Notes under the pieces: generated by a model | What the model was told of the DNA's origin: nothing | Seen by the model: the letters and a program-made list of their open reading frames with translations, nothing else | Database searches by the model: none | Translations under genes and position numbers: made by a program | Shown: piece by piece, positions 9,232 to 17,714 of the stretch | Position numbering within the stretch: position 1 is the stretch's first letter | Layout of the letters: the number at the start of each line of letters is the position of its first letter | Origin: JBOFGK01 sp051649085 | GTDB lineage: Bacteria; Bacillota_I; Bacilli_A; UBA3375 | Reading direction: 5' to 3' | Assembly: GCA_051649085.1 (NCBI GenBank) | Contig: JBOFGK010000060.1 | Coordinates: 1-64,000, forward strand | DNA: 64,000 bases

Positions 9232-10167
9232 ATGAGTAGTGTACGAGAAATTGCAAAAAGAGCGAATCTATCAACAGCAACTGTTTCTAGATATATTAAT
9301 AAAAAAGGTAATGTATCTGAAAAAACGGCTAAAAGAATAGAAGAAGTATTAAAAGAAATTGATTATGTACCTAATAAGTTAGTTAATGCAATTATTAAAA
9401 ATAAAACTAATGTTATTGGTGTTTTAGTTCAAGATTTTGATAATCCATTTTTCCCTGAATTAATTTCTATTATTGAATATGTATGTAGAAAACGCAATTA
9501 TTCTATAATACTTTCTAATGCCGATTTTTCTAAAAGAAAAGAAGGTGAGATAATATATAACTTTCAAGCTAATAGAGTTGATGGTATTATCGTAATGAAT
9601 ACAAATGACAGTTCTATATATGATAAAATAAAAATTCCAGTTATTGGATTTGAAGAACGTATAAATAATCGTTCTTTTGTGACATCAGAAAATTATGAAG
9701 GTTCAAGACTACTTGCAAGTGAAATGATTAGTAGTAATAATATCACTAACATACTATATTTTGAAAGTGCTCATAAGTCAACACCGAACATAGAACGTAA
9801 AAGAGCTATTAATGATGTTCTAGGTTCTAAATATGATGTTGAATATATAAAAGTAAATAACTTTACTGAAATTGAAAAAGAATTGTCTGAAAAAAAATTA
9901 ACTAATTATAGTCATATAATGTGCTGGAATGACTCACTTGCTATCCAAGTAATAAATCATCTAAAAGATGAGCAAATTCAAGTGTATGGTTTTGATAATA
10001 TTAAAATGAATAAATTTTTACCATACACTTATCCAACAGTCGAACAGAACATCACTGAGCTTGGACATGCGTTAATTAATACACTATTAGCCGAAATTGA
10101 AAATAAATCAGAAATAAAAGATATAAAAGTTCCAATAAAAATAAAAAATAACACTGATGTAATTTAA
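9232..10167 (+). CDS. LacI/GalR family transcriptional regulator (RbsR-like)
   Basis: DNA-binding repressor with a sugar-binding effector domain. The LacI helix-turn-helix is at residues 3-22 (VREIAKRANLSTATVSRYIN) and the hinge helix with YVPNKLVNAI at about 45-54. A periplasmic-binding-protein-like domain follows, starting NVIGVLVQDFDNPFF. At 311 residues it is slightly short. It is the only LacI-type gene in the window, and the ribose operon 3.8 kb downstream has a palindromic operator with the central CG typical of this family, so control of rbs is plausible. The intervening genes weaken that link. Confidence 0.85.
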   Translation: MSSVREIAKRANLSTATVSRYINKKGNVSEKTAKRIEEVLKEIDYVPNKLVNAIIKNKTNVIGVLVQDFDNPFFPELISIIEYVCRKRNYSIILSNADFSKRKEGEIIYNFQANRVDGIIVMNTNDSSIYDKIKIPVIGFEERINNRSFVTSENYEGSRLLASEMISSNNITNILYFESAHKSTPNIERKRAINDVLGSKYDVEYIKVNNFTEIEKELSEKKLTNYSHIMCWNDSLAIQVINHLKDEQIQVYGFDNIKMNKFLPYTYPTVEQNITELGHALINTLLAEIENKSEIKDIKVPIKIKNNTDVI

Positions 10168-10183
10168 AAAGTTATAAATAACT

Positions 10184-10212
10184 TTGACAAACGAACTATA
10201 TTATGATAAAAT
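10184..10212 (+). promoter_or_regulatory. Strong sigma-A type promoter before the 68-residue membrane protein
   Basis: TTGACA (10184-10189), 17 bp, TAAAAT (10207-10212), with TGA forming an extended -10. It lies just after the LacI gene and would give a leader of about 150 nt. Confidence 0.65.
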
Positions 10213-10230
10213 GATAGTGTAATCAATTTT

Positions 10231-10244
10231 TGAAAGCGTCTCTA
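10231..10244 (+). promoter_or_regulatory. cre-like site (possible CcpA or LacI-type operator)
   Basis: TGAAAGCGTCTCTA agrees with the cre consensus TGWAARCGYTWNCW at 12 of 14 positions. It lies about 12-25 bp after the expected transcription start, where a bound repressor would act as a roadblock. No experimental support. Confidence 0.35.
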
Positions 10245-10307
10245 AAGAGAAATTAGAAGTTTATTAGAAAAATAAATGAAGAAAAAATATAATACTATAA
10301 GTGGAAT

Positions 10308-10353
10308 AGTAGGTGTTAATCAATTGTGGGGTAAACACACCAATTATGCTACT
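10308..10353 (+). other. Leader hairpin upstream of the small membrane protein gene
   Basis: AGTAG (10308-10312) pairs with CTACT (10349-10353). Inside it, AATTGTG (10322-10328) pairs with CACACCAATT (10336-10345) with one bulge. The structure ends 7 nt before the GGAGG ribosome binding site, so it could influence translation. It matches no riboswitch class that I recognise. Confidence 0.4.
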
Positions 10354-10369
10354 CTGTTAAGGAGGTATA

Positions 10370-10576
10370 ATGTACACATTATATATGAAAAACAAATTTT
10401 TATTTTTACTGTTAATTGTAATACTAACGAATAAATTAATGAGAGTGATCGGTCTTACAACAAGTTATTTTTTAAATTATCAAATGGGATATATTTTAGA
10501 TATGATTGTTAGTGTTATTATAGTGCTTATTATTCAAAGAATATATGAAAAAAGAGAACAAAGAAAAAATCAATAG
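10370..10576 (+). CDS. Small membrane protein of unknown function
   Basis: A 68-residue protein with two predicted membrane helices (about 10-30 and 38-56) and a basic C-terminal tail rich in Lys, Arg and Gln. GGAGG at 10361-10365 is well placed for ATG 10370. It has its own strong promoter, a structured leader of about 150 nt and its own terminator, so it is a single-gene unit. I do not recognise the family. Size and topology would fit a regulator of a membrane complex or a toxin-like peptide, but nothing in the sequence decides this. Confidence 0.6.
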   Translation: MYTLYMKNKFLFLLLIVILTNKLMRVIGLTTSYFLNYQMGYILDMIVSVIIVLIIQRIYEKREQRKNQ

Positions 10577-10601
10577 AATAGTTGTAATGAATAATATGTT
10601 G

Positions 10602-10632
10602 CAAAAGCTCCTACTTCTGATAGGAGTTTTTT
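10602..10632 (+). terminator. Rho-independent terminator
   Basis: CTCCTA pairs with TAGGAG across a 7-nt loop, preceded by an A-run and followed by seven T residues. It ends the small membrane protein unit. Confidence 0.8.
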
Positions 10633-10768
10633 TATGCTGCTTTTTATCATAAACAAAAGTTTTTGATTCATCATCTAAATTCCCCAACTTATCACTCCTG
10701 ACATTGAACGGTTTATTATTGATTGTTTAGTTAATAATCAAAAGAAGTGAAATGCAGAAAAACGAAAA

Positions 10769-11308
10769 ATGATTATGAAGAATATTGATATTTTCGAAAA
10801 GGCAGTCGAATTACATAGTTTTCAAGGAAGTAGGTCAACACTAAATAATTGGATTAATGTTTACTCCAACAAAGTAAAACAGGCATATATTAAACGAATA
10901 TTTAATTGTGGAAAAATTTGTGAATTCGATTGTGGAAACGTAACGTTAATAATTGGCGAAAAAGAAATTACAATTAAAATAGCTGTCTTCTGCTTACCTT
11001 TTTCAAATTATAGAAAAGCGTATTTGTATGAAGCTGAAAACACAGATGCTTTTCTTGATTCCCATATGAAATTTTTTCGAGAAATCGGTTGTATTCCAAC
11101 TACAATAGTCTATGATAATATGCGAGTTGCAATCGCTAAATTTATTGGTAAAACTGAAAAAAGGCCAACAAAAGCACTTTCAGATATGGCATCATTTTAT
11201 GGTTTTAAATTTAGATTTTGCAATATATATTCTGGAAACGAAAAAGGTTCTATGGAGAAATTAGTTGATGTTATTAGGAGAAAAGCACTCATTTTTTCAC
11301 CTCAATAA
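10769..11308 (+). pseudogene. IS21-family transposase (IstA) fragment
   Basis: About 180 residues corresponding to the central DDE integrase core of IstA. The three acidic positions are recognisable in EFDCGNV, IVYDNMRVAI and GSMEKLVDVIRRKA. The N-terminal helix-turn-helix region and the C-terminal domain of a full IstA (about 400-500 residues) are missing, and no istB helper ATPase gene follows. No clear terminal inverted repeats were found. This is a decayed insertion element and marks past mobile-element activity in this segment. Confidence 0.75.
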
Positions 11309-11392
11309 TATTTTATCAAGGATTGGAATAGCATAACATTTAAAATGGTGAACACGTAACATTTATCTTTGTGAATAGTAGTTTTTTTTTTT

Positions 11393-11421
11393 TTGAACGC
11401 TGTCTATTTTTGTGATACAAT
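11393..11421 (+). promoter_or_regulatory. Promoter of the secreted DUF2599 protein
   Basis: TTGAAC (11393-11398), 17 bp, TACAAT (11416-11421), with an extended TGA. A run of 12 T residues lies just upstream. The leader is about 60 nt. Confidence 0.6.
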
Positions 11422-11486
11422 GATTGTGTAATATGTATTTTAAAGCAACATTATTTGAATAATAAAAATAGAAAGGAACAAATTAA

Positions 11487-12491
11487 ATGAAAAGAATATT
11501 AAGTTTAGTTTTATTATTTGCAACACTTTTTTCAGTAACACCACCCTCATTTTATGCTTCTGTTCTTGAAGAACAAAATGATGAGGTTACAAATATGAAT
11601 GAATTACCTATTGATTTACGTGATGTACAACAAAGTAATGATATAGAAACATCTTCTAGTAAAATTCAAAGTGAAAATCCTAATTTAACAATTCAAGGTG
11701 ATGTTGAAACAGGAGAAATGTCATTGGAAACAAGTGAGGGAGAATTAAAAATAGATACTACTCAATCTTCTAATAGTGAAACTAAAATAGTTGATAATAC
11801 ACTAGTTGTTGAAGAAGATAATTCGTTTGTGGAAAATAAAATTTTAGATGGTGGAGTCCAAGCTTTATATACTATGGAAAATGAATTAGCACCTAACGAA
11901 TTTATTGTTAATCTAGACCTTGAAGAGGGAAGTTCAATTCAACAAAATAGTGAAACAGGAGAATACTATGTTCAAAATGCTAAAGGTGAAACAACAACGC
12001 TTATAGGTTCCCCTTGGGCAACAACGAAAAATGGAGAGTTTTTGAAAACACACTATGAAATAGTTGGTAATAAGATTATTCAAAAAATAGATACTTCTAG
12101 TGTTCAACAACAAGATTACCCAGTTAAAGCAGACCCATTATTTTGTAGTGATACAGTTTATGATGCCAAATGGGATTCAAAAAGTGAAAAAGGAACCCTT
12201 GCTGTTTATACTAATGGGTGTGCAAGAGCATATATACAAGCTAATTTTCTTTTTGGAGCAATTGGAGCATTTTCAACATCTGCAATTGCGTCGGATATAT
12301 GGAACGAAGTTCAAGGAGATTATGATTATAAAAAGAATATTAGTCCTGGATATAAATGGAGAATATATGATCAATTAATGTGCCATGCGATAAATCCAGC
12401 CACACAATTGAAGTATCCATGGAATTTAGAAAAGTATAGACCAGATGTATCACTTTGGTCAACATATTTAGCGGGGTGTAATCCAAAATGA
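11487..12491 (+). CDS. Secreted DUF2599-domain protein
   Basis: Exported protein of unknown activity. A signal peptide covers about residues 1-24 (hydrophobic core LSLVLLFATLFS, probable cleavage near FYAS). An acidic, Ser/Asn-rich linker (about 25-120) follows, then a conserved block ending YPVKADPLF (about 212-220). The C-terminal domain (about 221-334) has three or four Cys and motifs YKWRIYDQLMCH, PWNLEKYRPDV and CNPK that match what I recall of DUF2599. Such domains occur in secreted proteins and may be effectors. The next gene overlaps by ATGA and encodes a small membrane protein, an arrangement common for toxin and immunity pairs. The function is inference. Confidence 0.68.
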   Translation: MKRILSLVLLFATLFSVTPPSFYASVLEEQNDEVTNMNELPIDLRDVQQSNDIETSSSKIQSENPNLTIQGDVETGEMSLETSEGELKIDTTQSSNSETKIVDNTLVVEEDNSFVENKILDGGVQALYTMENELAPNEFIVNLDLEEGSSIQQNSETGEYYVQNAKGETTTLIGSPWATTKNGEFLKTHYEIVGNKIIQKIDTSSVQQQDYPVKADPLFCSDTVYDAKWDSKSEKGTLAVYTNGCARAYIQANFLFGAIGAFSTSAIASDIWNEVQGDYDYKKNISPGYKWRIYDQLMCHAINPATQLKYPWNLEKYRPDVSLWSTYLAGCNPK

Positions 12492-12820
12492 TAAGCGAAT
12501 ATGAAATTTTTTATCCTGAATACATAAATACAATTTGGATTTTTTTAGCAATGGCAACATTTGGTTATGGAATACACGTAGGTATAATGTTAATATCAAA
12601 AAAAGCAAAGTTATTGAACTTTATTCCATTAAGTATAGGTTTTTTATTTATAGGTTTAATATTCTTTTACAATATTCATTTAGCTTTATATTTAGATGAA
12701 ACAAGTAAGTATACTTTAAATGGTAAAATAGGAAATGAAACAGATTATATTCTAATAATAGTGTCTATTTTAAGTTTTACTATTTCTCACCTTCTATTAA
12801 TAAATTCAAAAAAAGATTGA
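12488..12820 (+). CDS. Small membrane protein overlapping the DUF2599 gene
   Basis: 110 residues with three likely membrane helices (about 14-36, 44-68 and 86-106) and a short Lys-rich C-terminus. Its ATG overlaps the upstream TGA (ATGA), so its translation is coupled to the secreted protein. I do not recognise a family. Coupling to an exported protein suggests immunity, anchoring or secretion help, none of which is proven. A consensus promoter begins inside its last codons. Confidence 0.65.
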   Translation: MISEYEIFYPEYINTIWIFLAMATFGYGIHVGIMLISKKAKLLNFIPLSIGFLFIGLIFFYNIHLALYLDETSKYTLNGKIGNETDYILIIVSILSFTISHLLLINSKKD

Positions 12821-12845
12821 CAATAATAATTTTTAGAGGTATAAT
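12817..12845 (+). promoter_or_regulatory. Perfect consensus promoter leading into a terminator
   Basis: TTGACA (12817-12822), exactly 17 bp, TATAAT (12840-12845): both hexamers are perfect. The -35 overlaps the stop codon of the preceding gene. Transcription would start near 12852 and meet a strong terminator within about 55 nt, with no gene between. Confidence 0.6.
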
Positions 12846-12874
12846 ATATTTGTAAAGTAAATAGAACATTTGAC

Positions 12875-12906
12875 AAAAAAAGACCCGCGTCAACGGGTCT
12901 TTTTTT
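12875..12906 (+). terminator. Strong bidirectional Rho-independent terminator
   Basis: A 13-bp perfect stem (seven A, then GACCCG, pairing with CGGGTC and seven T) closes a 6-nt loop. It ends both the DUF2599 unit and the short transcript from 12852. Confidence 0.9.
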
Positions 12907-13023
12907 ATAGTTTGGCAATCATTTATTACTTTCTCTTAAAATTAAAGATTCTATGTCAAGTGATATCAGGAAATTTATCCCCCATCACTTGACGTAGAAC
13001 CAAAATAAAAAAATGATATTTAA

Positions 13024-13052
13024 TTGACAATATCAATTTTTTATGATAACAT
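13024..13052 (+). promoter_or_regulatory. Promoter of the ribose operon
   Basis: TTGACA (13024-13029), 17 bp, TAACAT (13047-13052) with an extended TGA. The operator follows 5 bp downstream. Confidence 0.7.
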
Positions 13053-13057
13053 TTAGA

Positions 13058-13071
13058 TGTAACGCGTTACA
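13058..13071 (+). promoter_or_regulatory. Palindromic operator of the ribose operon (LacI family type)
   Basis: TGTAACGCGTTACA is a perfect 14-bp palindrome with central CG, as LacI/GalR regulators bind. It covers the expected transcription start, so binding would repress. The regulator at 9232 is the natural candidate. Confidence 0.7.
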
Positions 13072-13082
13072 CTGGAGGTAAA

Positions 13083-13913
13083 GTGAAAATATTAGTTATC
13101 GGAAGTATTAACTATGATTTTGTTACTACAACTAAAATCACTCCGAAATTAGGAGAAACACAACTAGGTTTAGAGTTTAATACTTTCCATGGTGGAAAAG
13201 GAGCCAATCAAGCAGTTGCCGCATCAAGATTTGGTGGTGACGTGACAATGCTTGGATGTGTTGGAAATGATTCAATTGGGATTGAATTATTGAAACATCT
13301 AAAAGAAGAAGGTATTAATACTGAAAAAATTAGTATTGTTGAATCTAGTTCAGGAGTTGCAAATATAATTGTAGAAAATAGTGATAATAGAATAATTGTT
13401 ATCCCTGGAGCTAACGGACATGTAAATGAAAAACTATTAACATGCAATCAAGAATTTATCAAAGAGTTTGATATTGTCTTATTACAGAATGAAGTAGATC
13501 ATACAGTTCTTGATTATATATGTTTAAATAAGCAAGATGATTTCATTTTAGTGTATAATCCAGCTCCCTTTAAGGAAATGACTCAATTGCAAATTGACTG
13601 TATTGATTATATTACACCAAATGAAACAGAATATGCAGAACTACTAAAGTGTGGACTGGAAATTGAATTAGAAAAATTAATAATTACTTGTGGCGAAAAA
13701 GGAGTTATGTATAAAAATACTATGTATCCCGCACCTAAAGTTGAAGCAATTGATACAACAGGTGCAGGAGATACATTTAATGGGGTTCTTGTTGCGATGT
13801 TATCAAAAGGTTATTCAATTGAGTCAGCGATCGAAACAAGTGTTAAAGCAGCTAGTGTTTCAGTTACAAAGCACGGTGCACAAAGTGGAATGCCAAGAGA
13901 GGAGGAAGTATGA
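13083..13913 (+). CDS. rbsK: Ribokinase
   Basis: Phosphorylates D-ribose to ribose-5-phosphate after uptake by RbsABC. PfkB-family motifs are present: GGKGANQAVAASRFG (about residues 39-53) and the catalytic anion-hole motif DTTGAGDTFNG (about 223-233) with its Asp base. GTG start with GGAGG eight bases upstream. At 276 residues it is a little shorter than the usual 300. It opens a five-gene operon and overlaps rbsD by ATGA. Confidence 0.93.
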   Translation: MKILVIGSINYDFVTTTKITPKLGETQLGLEFNTFHGGKGANQAVAASRFGGDVTMLGCVGNDSIGIELLKHLKEEGINTEKISIVESSSGVANIIVENSDNRIIVIPGANGHVNEKLLTCNQEFIKEFDIVLLQNEVDHTVLDYICLNKQDDFILVYNPAPFKEMTQLQIDCIDYITPNETEYAELLKCGLEIELEKLIITCGEKGVMYKNTMYPAPKVEAIDTTGAGDTFNGVLVAMLSKGYSIESAIETSVKAASVSVTKHGAQSGMPREEEV

Positions 13914-14311
13914 AAAAAGGCGGAGTGCTAAATAGCGAAATAGCTAAAGTACTAGATGACTTAGGTCATACAGATCAAATAGTAATTTGTGACTGCGGAT
14001 TACCAATTCCTAAGGGAATCAAGAAAATTGATATATCACTTAAGAAAAATGTACCTTCTTTAGAACAGGTATTTCAGATAATTCAAGAAAACATGGTAAT
14101 TGAAAAAGTGATTTATGCATCAGAAGCAAATGATTTGAATAAGGAATTTGTCACGATGATTAAAAAAACTAATTTTGAAATCGAAACTTGTAGTCATGAA
14201 GAATTTAAAAAATTAACTCAAAATAGTATTGCAATTATTAGAACTGGTGAAGCGAACCCTTATGCTAATATGATAATTCAAGCAGGTGTTGATTTTGAGG
14301 AGATATTATGA
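13910..14311 (+). CDS. rbsD: D-ribose pyranase
   Basis: Converts beta-D-ribopyranose to the furanose form, which RbsK can phosphorylate. MKKGGVLNSEIAKVLDDLGH at the N-terminus carries the catalytic His of the family, and the C-terminal AIIRTGEANPYANMII is the RbsD/FucU signature. At 133 residues it has normal length. It overlaps rbsK and rbsA by four bases each, so the first three operon genes are translationally coupled. Confidence 0.93.
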   Translation: MKKGGVLNSEIAKVLDDLGHTDQIVICDCGLPIPKGIKKIDISLKKNVPSLEQVFQIIQENMVIEKVIYASEANDLNKEFVTMIKKTNFEIETCSHEEFKKLTQNSIAIIRTGEANPYANMIIQAGVDFEEIL

Positions 14312-15774
14312 AAATAACTGCTAAGAACATTGAAAAGACATTTGGAAATAATCAAGTTCTATTTGATGCAAACATCGAAATCCTTCCAGGTACTGTTCAT
14401 GCACTTATGGGTGAGAATGGTGCAGGTAAATCAACGCTTATGAATATCATATCTGGAACAATCAATTTTGATAAAGGTACAATAAAATTTGATGGTGTTG
14501 AAGTTAATCCAGTTGCTAAACCAGATGATAGAATTTCATTTATTAGACAAGAGCTTAATTTAATAAAAGATATGCAAGTGTATGAAAATATCTTTCTTGG
14601 TCAAATGAAAGGATTCTTTGTAGATAAAAAAGCATATATAAAAAAGGCTCGAGACTTATTTACGCAACTAGGGATTGATTTGGATCCAACAAGATATATA
14701 AAGGAACTTTCAATCGCAGAACAACAATTAGTTGAAATTGCCAAAGGTTTACTAGACAGCTGTGAAGTTTTAATAATGGATGAACCAACAGCTGCTTTAA
14801 GTGAAGTGGAAATCAAATCACTATTTAAAATTATTGATGGGCTTAAAAAACAAGGTGTTGCAATAATTTATATCTCACATCGAATGAATGAAATATTTGA
14901 AATAAGTGATACGATAACTGTCATGAGAGATGGGGTTTATATTGATTCTTTTGATGCAAAGACGATTGATGAAGATAAATTAATTTCTAGTATGGTCGGA
15001 CGAGACATTGAAAAAATAGAAAAAAAAGCAGTTGAGCAAAAAGGTGATGTTGTTTTAAGAGTAGAAAATATCTCAAATGCAGAGCTTGGATTTAAAAATA
15101 TTAGTTTTGATGTTAAAGAAGGAGAAGTGGTTTCACTTTGTGGCCTAATGGGTTCCAAAAGAACAGAAGTGTTACAAGCAATCTTTAATATGGCAAAATG
15201 TGATACTGGAAAAGTATTATATTATAACGAAGAGATTCAAAATAAAAATATAAGAAATTGTATTGACAAAGGAATTGCATTTGTAACAGAAGATAGAAAA
15301 GATAGTGGTTTATTTCTAGATTATACAATTTCAAATAATATTGGAGTTTTAAATCCCCATCTGGTTAGTAAAAAAGGGGTATTAAATTTCAAAAAGGAAA
15401 AAGAATTATCTGAATATTTTATTGATCGCTTAAATATAAAGTGTGATTCATATTTAGATAAAGTATCAGCATTATCAGGTGGTAATCAGCAAAAAGTTGT
15501 ATTATCAAAATGGCTTGCTAGTATGCCGAAACTGCTAATGTTAGATGAACCAACCAGAGGGATTGATATCAGAGCAAAGCAAGAAATATATGCACTTATA
15601 AAAACATTAACTGATTCAAACGTTGCAGTAATTCTAGTCTCTAGTGAAATGAGCGAAGTATTACAATTAGCTGATAATATTGTTGTTTTAAATGAAGGTA
15701 ACTATATTACAACAGTTCAAAATAATGAATTAACAGAAGAAAAATTATTAGATTATATGATTGGAGCAAACTAA
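14308..15774 (+). CDS. rbsA: Ribose ABC transporter, duplicated ATP-binding subunit
   Basis: Energises ribose import. Two nucleotide-binding domains lie in tandem. The first has Walker A GENGAGKST (about residues 37-45) and Walker B VLIMDEPTAAL. The second has LSGGNQQKV (about 392-400) and LLMLDEPTRGID. The second Walker A position reads GLMGSKRTE, lacking the Lys-Ser/Thr of an active site, as is usual for RbsA/MglA-type proteins. It is 488 residues and overlaps rbsC by one base (TAATG). Confidence 0.93.
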   Translation: MKITAKNIEKTFGNNQVLFDANIEILPGTVHALMGENGAGKSTLMNIISGTINFDKGTIKFDGVEVNPVAKPDDRISFIRQELNLIKDMQVYENIFLGQMKGFFVDKKAYIKKARDLFTQLGIDLDPTRYIKELSIAEQQLVEIAKGLLDSCEVLIMDEPTAALSEVEIKSLFKIIDGLKKQGVAIIYISHRMNEIFEISDTITVMRDGVYIDSFDAKTIDEDKLISSMVGRDIEKIEKKAVEQKGDVVLRVENISNAELGFKNISFDVKEGEVVSLCGLMGSKRTEVLQAIFNMAKCDTGKVLYYNEEIQNKNIRNCIDKGIAFVTEDRKDSGLFLDYTISNNIGVLNPHLVSKKGVLNFKKEKELSEYFIDRLNIKCDSYLDKVSALSGGNQQKVVLSKWLASMPKLLMLDEPTRGIDIRAKQEIYALIKTLTDSNVAVILVSSEMSEVLQLADNIVVLNEGNYITTVQNNELTEEKLLDYMIGAN

Positions 15775-16718
15775 TGAGAGGAAAAAGTAAAAAAATAGAT
15801 TATAGTAAATACGGAATTTATTTCGCACTAGTAGTATTGGTTATATTCTTTAGTATAATGAATAGTAATTTTTTAACTACAGGTAATGTTGTTAATTTAT
15901 TAAGACAAATATCAGTTAATGGTTTAATATCAATTGGTATGACATTTGTAATAATAACAGGTGGGATTGATTTATCTGTTGGTTCGGTACTAGGGTTAAT
16001 GAGTTCTGTGATGGCACTATTATTAGTAGGGGGAATGCCTTTTACGATCGTATTACCAATTGTATTAGTAATTGGTGCATTATTTGGTATGATAAATGGT
16101 TTATTAATCTCTAAAGTTAAACTACAACCATTTATCGTAACATTAGCTACAATGACAATTTTTAGAGGGGTAACATACGTTTTAACAAATGGTAAACCAA
16201 TCTCAAATTTAACTACATCCAATTTCTTTGAATTTATTGGTCGTGGTGATATTGCTGGAATACCTGTGCCTGTAATTATTTTTGCAGCAGCATTTATTGG
16301 AGCGTATATTATTTTAAATAAAACAGTTTATGGTAGAAATATTTATGCAATTGGTGGAAATGAAACAGCAGCTATTCTGTCGGGATTAAATGCTAACAGA
16401 ATCAAAACAAGTGTATATGTAATCGCTGGATTCTTATCAACACTTGCAGGGATTATTTTAATTTCTCGACTTAATTCTGCCCAACCGAATCTTGGAGTTG
16501 GATATGAGTTAGATGCAATAGCAGCAGTAGTAATTGGTGGTACCTCTTTATCGGGAGGACGTGGTAAAATTTCAGGGACACTTATTGGTATTTTAATCAT
16601 TGGTGTAATTTCAAATGGTTTAAATATAATGGGAGTTAATGCCTTTTATCAAGAAATAATTAAAGGATTGATCATATTAGGTGCAGTTTTATTAGATCGA
16701 TTCAATAAAGAAAATTAG
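15774..16718 (+). CDS. rbsC: Ribose ABC transporter permease
   Basis: Integral membrane channel of the ribose importer. About eight to ten hydrophobic segments span residues 15-308. Family motifs are GGIDLSVGS (about 62-70), GRNIYAIGGNETAA and the C-terminal GGTSLSGGRG. At 314 residues it has normal length. It lies between rbsA and rbsB with spacing of -1 and 9 bp, so the ribose transporter is complete. Confidence 0.93.
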   Translation: MRGKSKKIDYSKYGIYFALVVLVIFFSIMNSNFLTTGNVVNLLRQISVNGLISIGMTFVIITGGIDLSVGSVLGLMSSVMALLLVGGMPFTIVLPIVLVIGALFGMINGLLISKVKLQPFIVTLATMTIFRGVTYVLTNGKPISNLTTSNFFEFIGRGDIAGIPVPVIIFAAAFIGAYIILNKTVYGRNIYAIGGNETAAILSGLNANRIKTSVYVIAGFLSTLAGIILISRLNSAQPNLGVGYELDAIAAVVIGGTSLSGGRGKISGTLIGILIIGVISNGLNIMGVNAFYQEIIKGLIILGAVLLDRFNKEN

Positions 16719-16727
16719 GAGATTCTT

Positions 16728-17609
16728 ATGAAAAAAATACTTAGTATATTAGTAGTTGCGGTTTTTATATTAGCAGGTTGTGCTGGAAACTCAGATCAAA
16801 AGACAATTGGTTTTTCAGTTTCAACAATGAGTAATCCATTCTTCAATACAATGGTTGAAGGTGCGAAAACGGAAGCCGAAAAATTAGGATATAAATTAGT
16901 AGTAGTTGATGCACAAGATGATTCAGCTAAACAATTAACAGATATTGAAGACTTAATTGCCCAAAACGTCGATGTTGTTGTCGTTAATCCAGTTGATTCA
17001 AAAGCGGTTTCAAGTTCAGTTAAATCGTTAAATGAAAAAAATATTCCAGTAATAACAGTAGATAGAGCAGCTGAAACAGGAGAAATAGTATCACACATAG
17101 CATCTGATAATAAATTAGGTGGTAAGATTGCAGGAGATTATGCAAAAGAATTATTACCAAATGGTGGAGATATTGTTATTTTAGAAGGGATCCCAGGAGC
17201 GAGTGCTACGATTGAAAGAGGAAGTGGATTTGAAGATGCTGTCAAAGGAAGTTTAAATGTTATTGAAAAGCAAACAGCTAACTTCGATAGAGCAGAAGGT
17301 CTTAAAAAAATGGAAGATATTATTTCATCGAAAGGTAAAAATATCAAATTAGTATTTGCACATAATGATGAGATGGCACTTGGAGCTGTGGAAGCTTTAA
17401 GAGCTGCTGGGATGACAGATGTACCAGTAATTGGATTTGATGCAACAGATGATGCAAAAGCAGCAATTAAAGAAGGAACAATGAAAGCTACGATTGAACA
17501 ACAACCATCACTAATGGGGAGTATTGCAGTTGGAACAGCCGGTAAAGTGATTAACGGTGAAACTACTGAAGCAAATATTCCAGTAGAAGTTAAATTAGTA
17601 AATGAATAA
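16728..17609 (+). CDS. rbsB: Ribose-binding lipoprotein
   Basis: Extracellular substrate-binding protein tethered by lipid. The signal peptide ends in the lipobox LAGC (Cys at residue 18). The mature protein starts with TIGFSVSTMSNPFFNTMVEGA-type sequence and contains DAQDDSAKQ, NPVDSKAV and FAHNDEMALGA, all characteristic of RbsB. RBS AGGAG precedes ATG 16728. It is the last gene of the operon and is followed at once by a terminator. Confidence 0.93.
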   Translation: MKKILSILVVAVFILAGCAGNSDQKTIGFSVSTMSNPFFNTMVEGAKTEAEKLGYKLVVVDAQDDSAKQLTDIEDLIAQNVDVVVVNPVDSKAVSSSVKSLNEKNIPVITVDRAAETGEIVSHIASDNKLGGKIAGDYAKELLPNGGDIVILEGIPGASATIERGSGFEDAVKGSLNVIEKQTANFDRAEGLKKMEDIISSKGKNIKLVFAHNDEMALGAVEALRAAGMTDVPVIGFDATDDAKAAIKEGTMKATIEQQPSLMGSIAVGTAGKVINGETTEANIPVEVKLVNE

Positions 17610-17627
17610 AACCCAATTGGGTTTTTT
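17608..17627 (+). terminator. Terminator of the ribose operon
   Basis: AAAACCCAA directly abuts TTGGGTTTT (perfect dyad), then more T residues. The tetraloop must form from central bases. It overlaps the rbsB stop. Confidence 0.7.
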
Positions 17628-17714
17628 CTTTTGATTTATTGGTTTAATTCCAACGAACTGAATAGAACAGAAATTTGAATAAAACTGAAATCTGAAGAGA
17701 ATTAAAAACTAATA

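Noticed and set aside
12100..12378. Plus-strand frame of 92 codons inside the DUF2599 gene
   Set aside because: Shadow frame; the overlapping frame has a signal peptide, a ribosome site and recognisable domain motifs.
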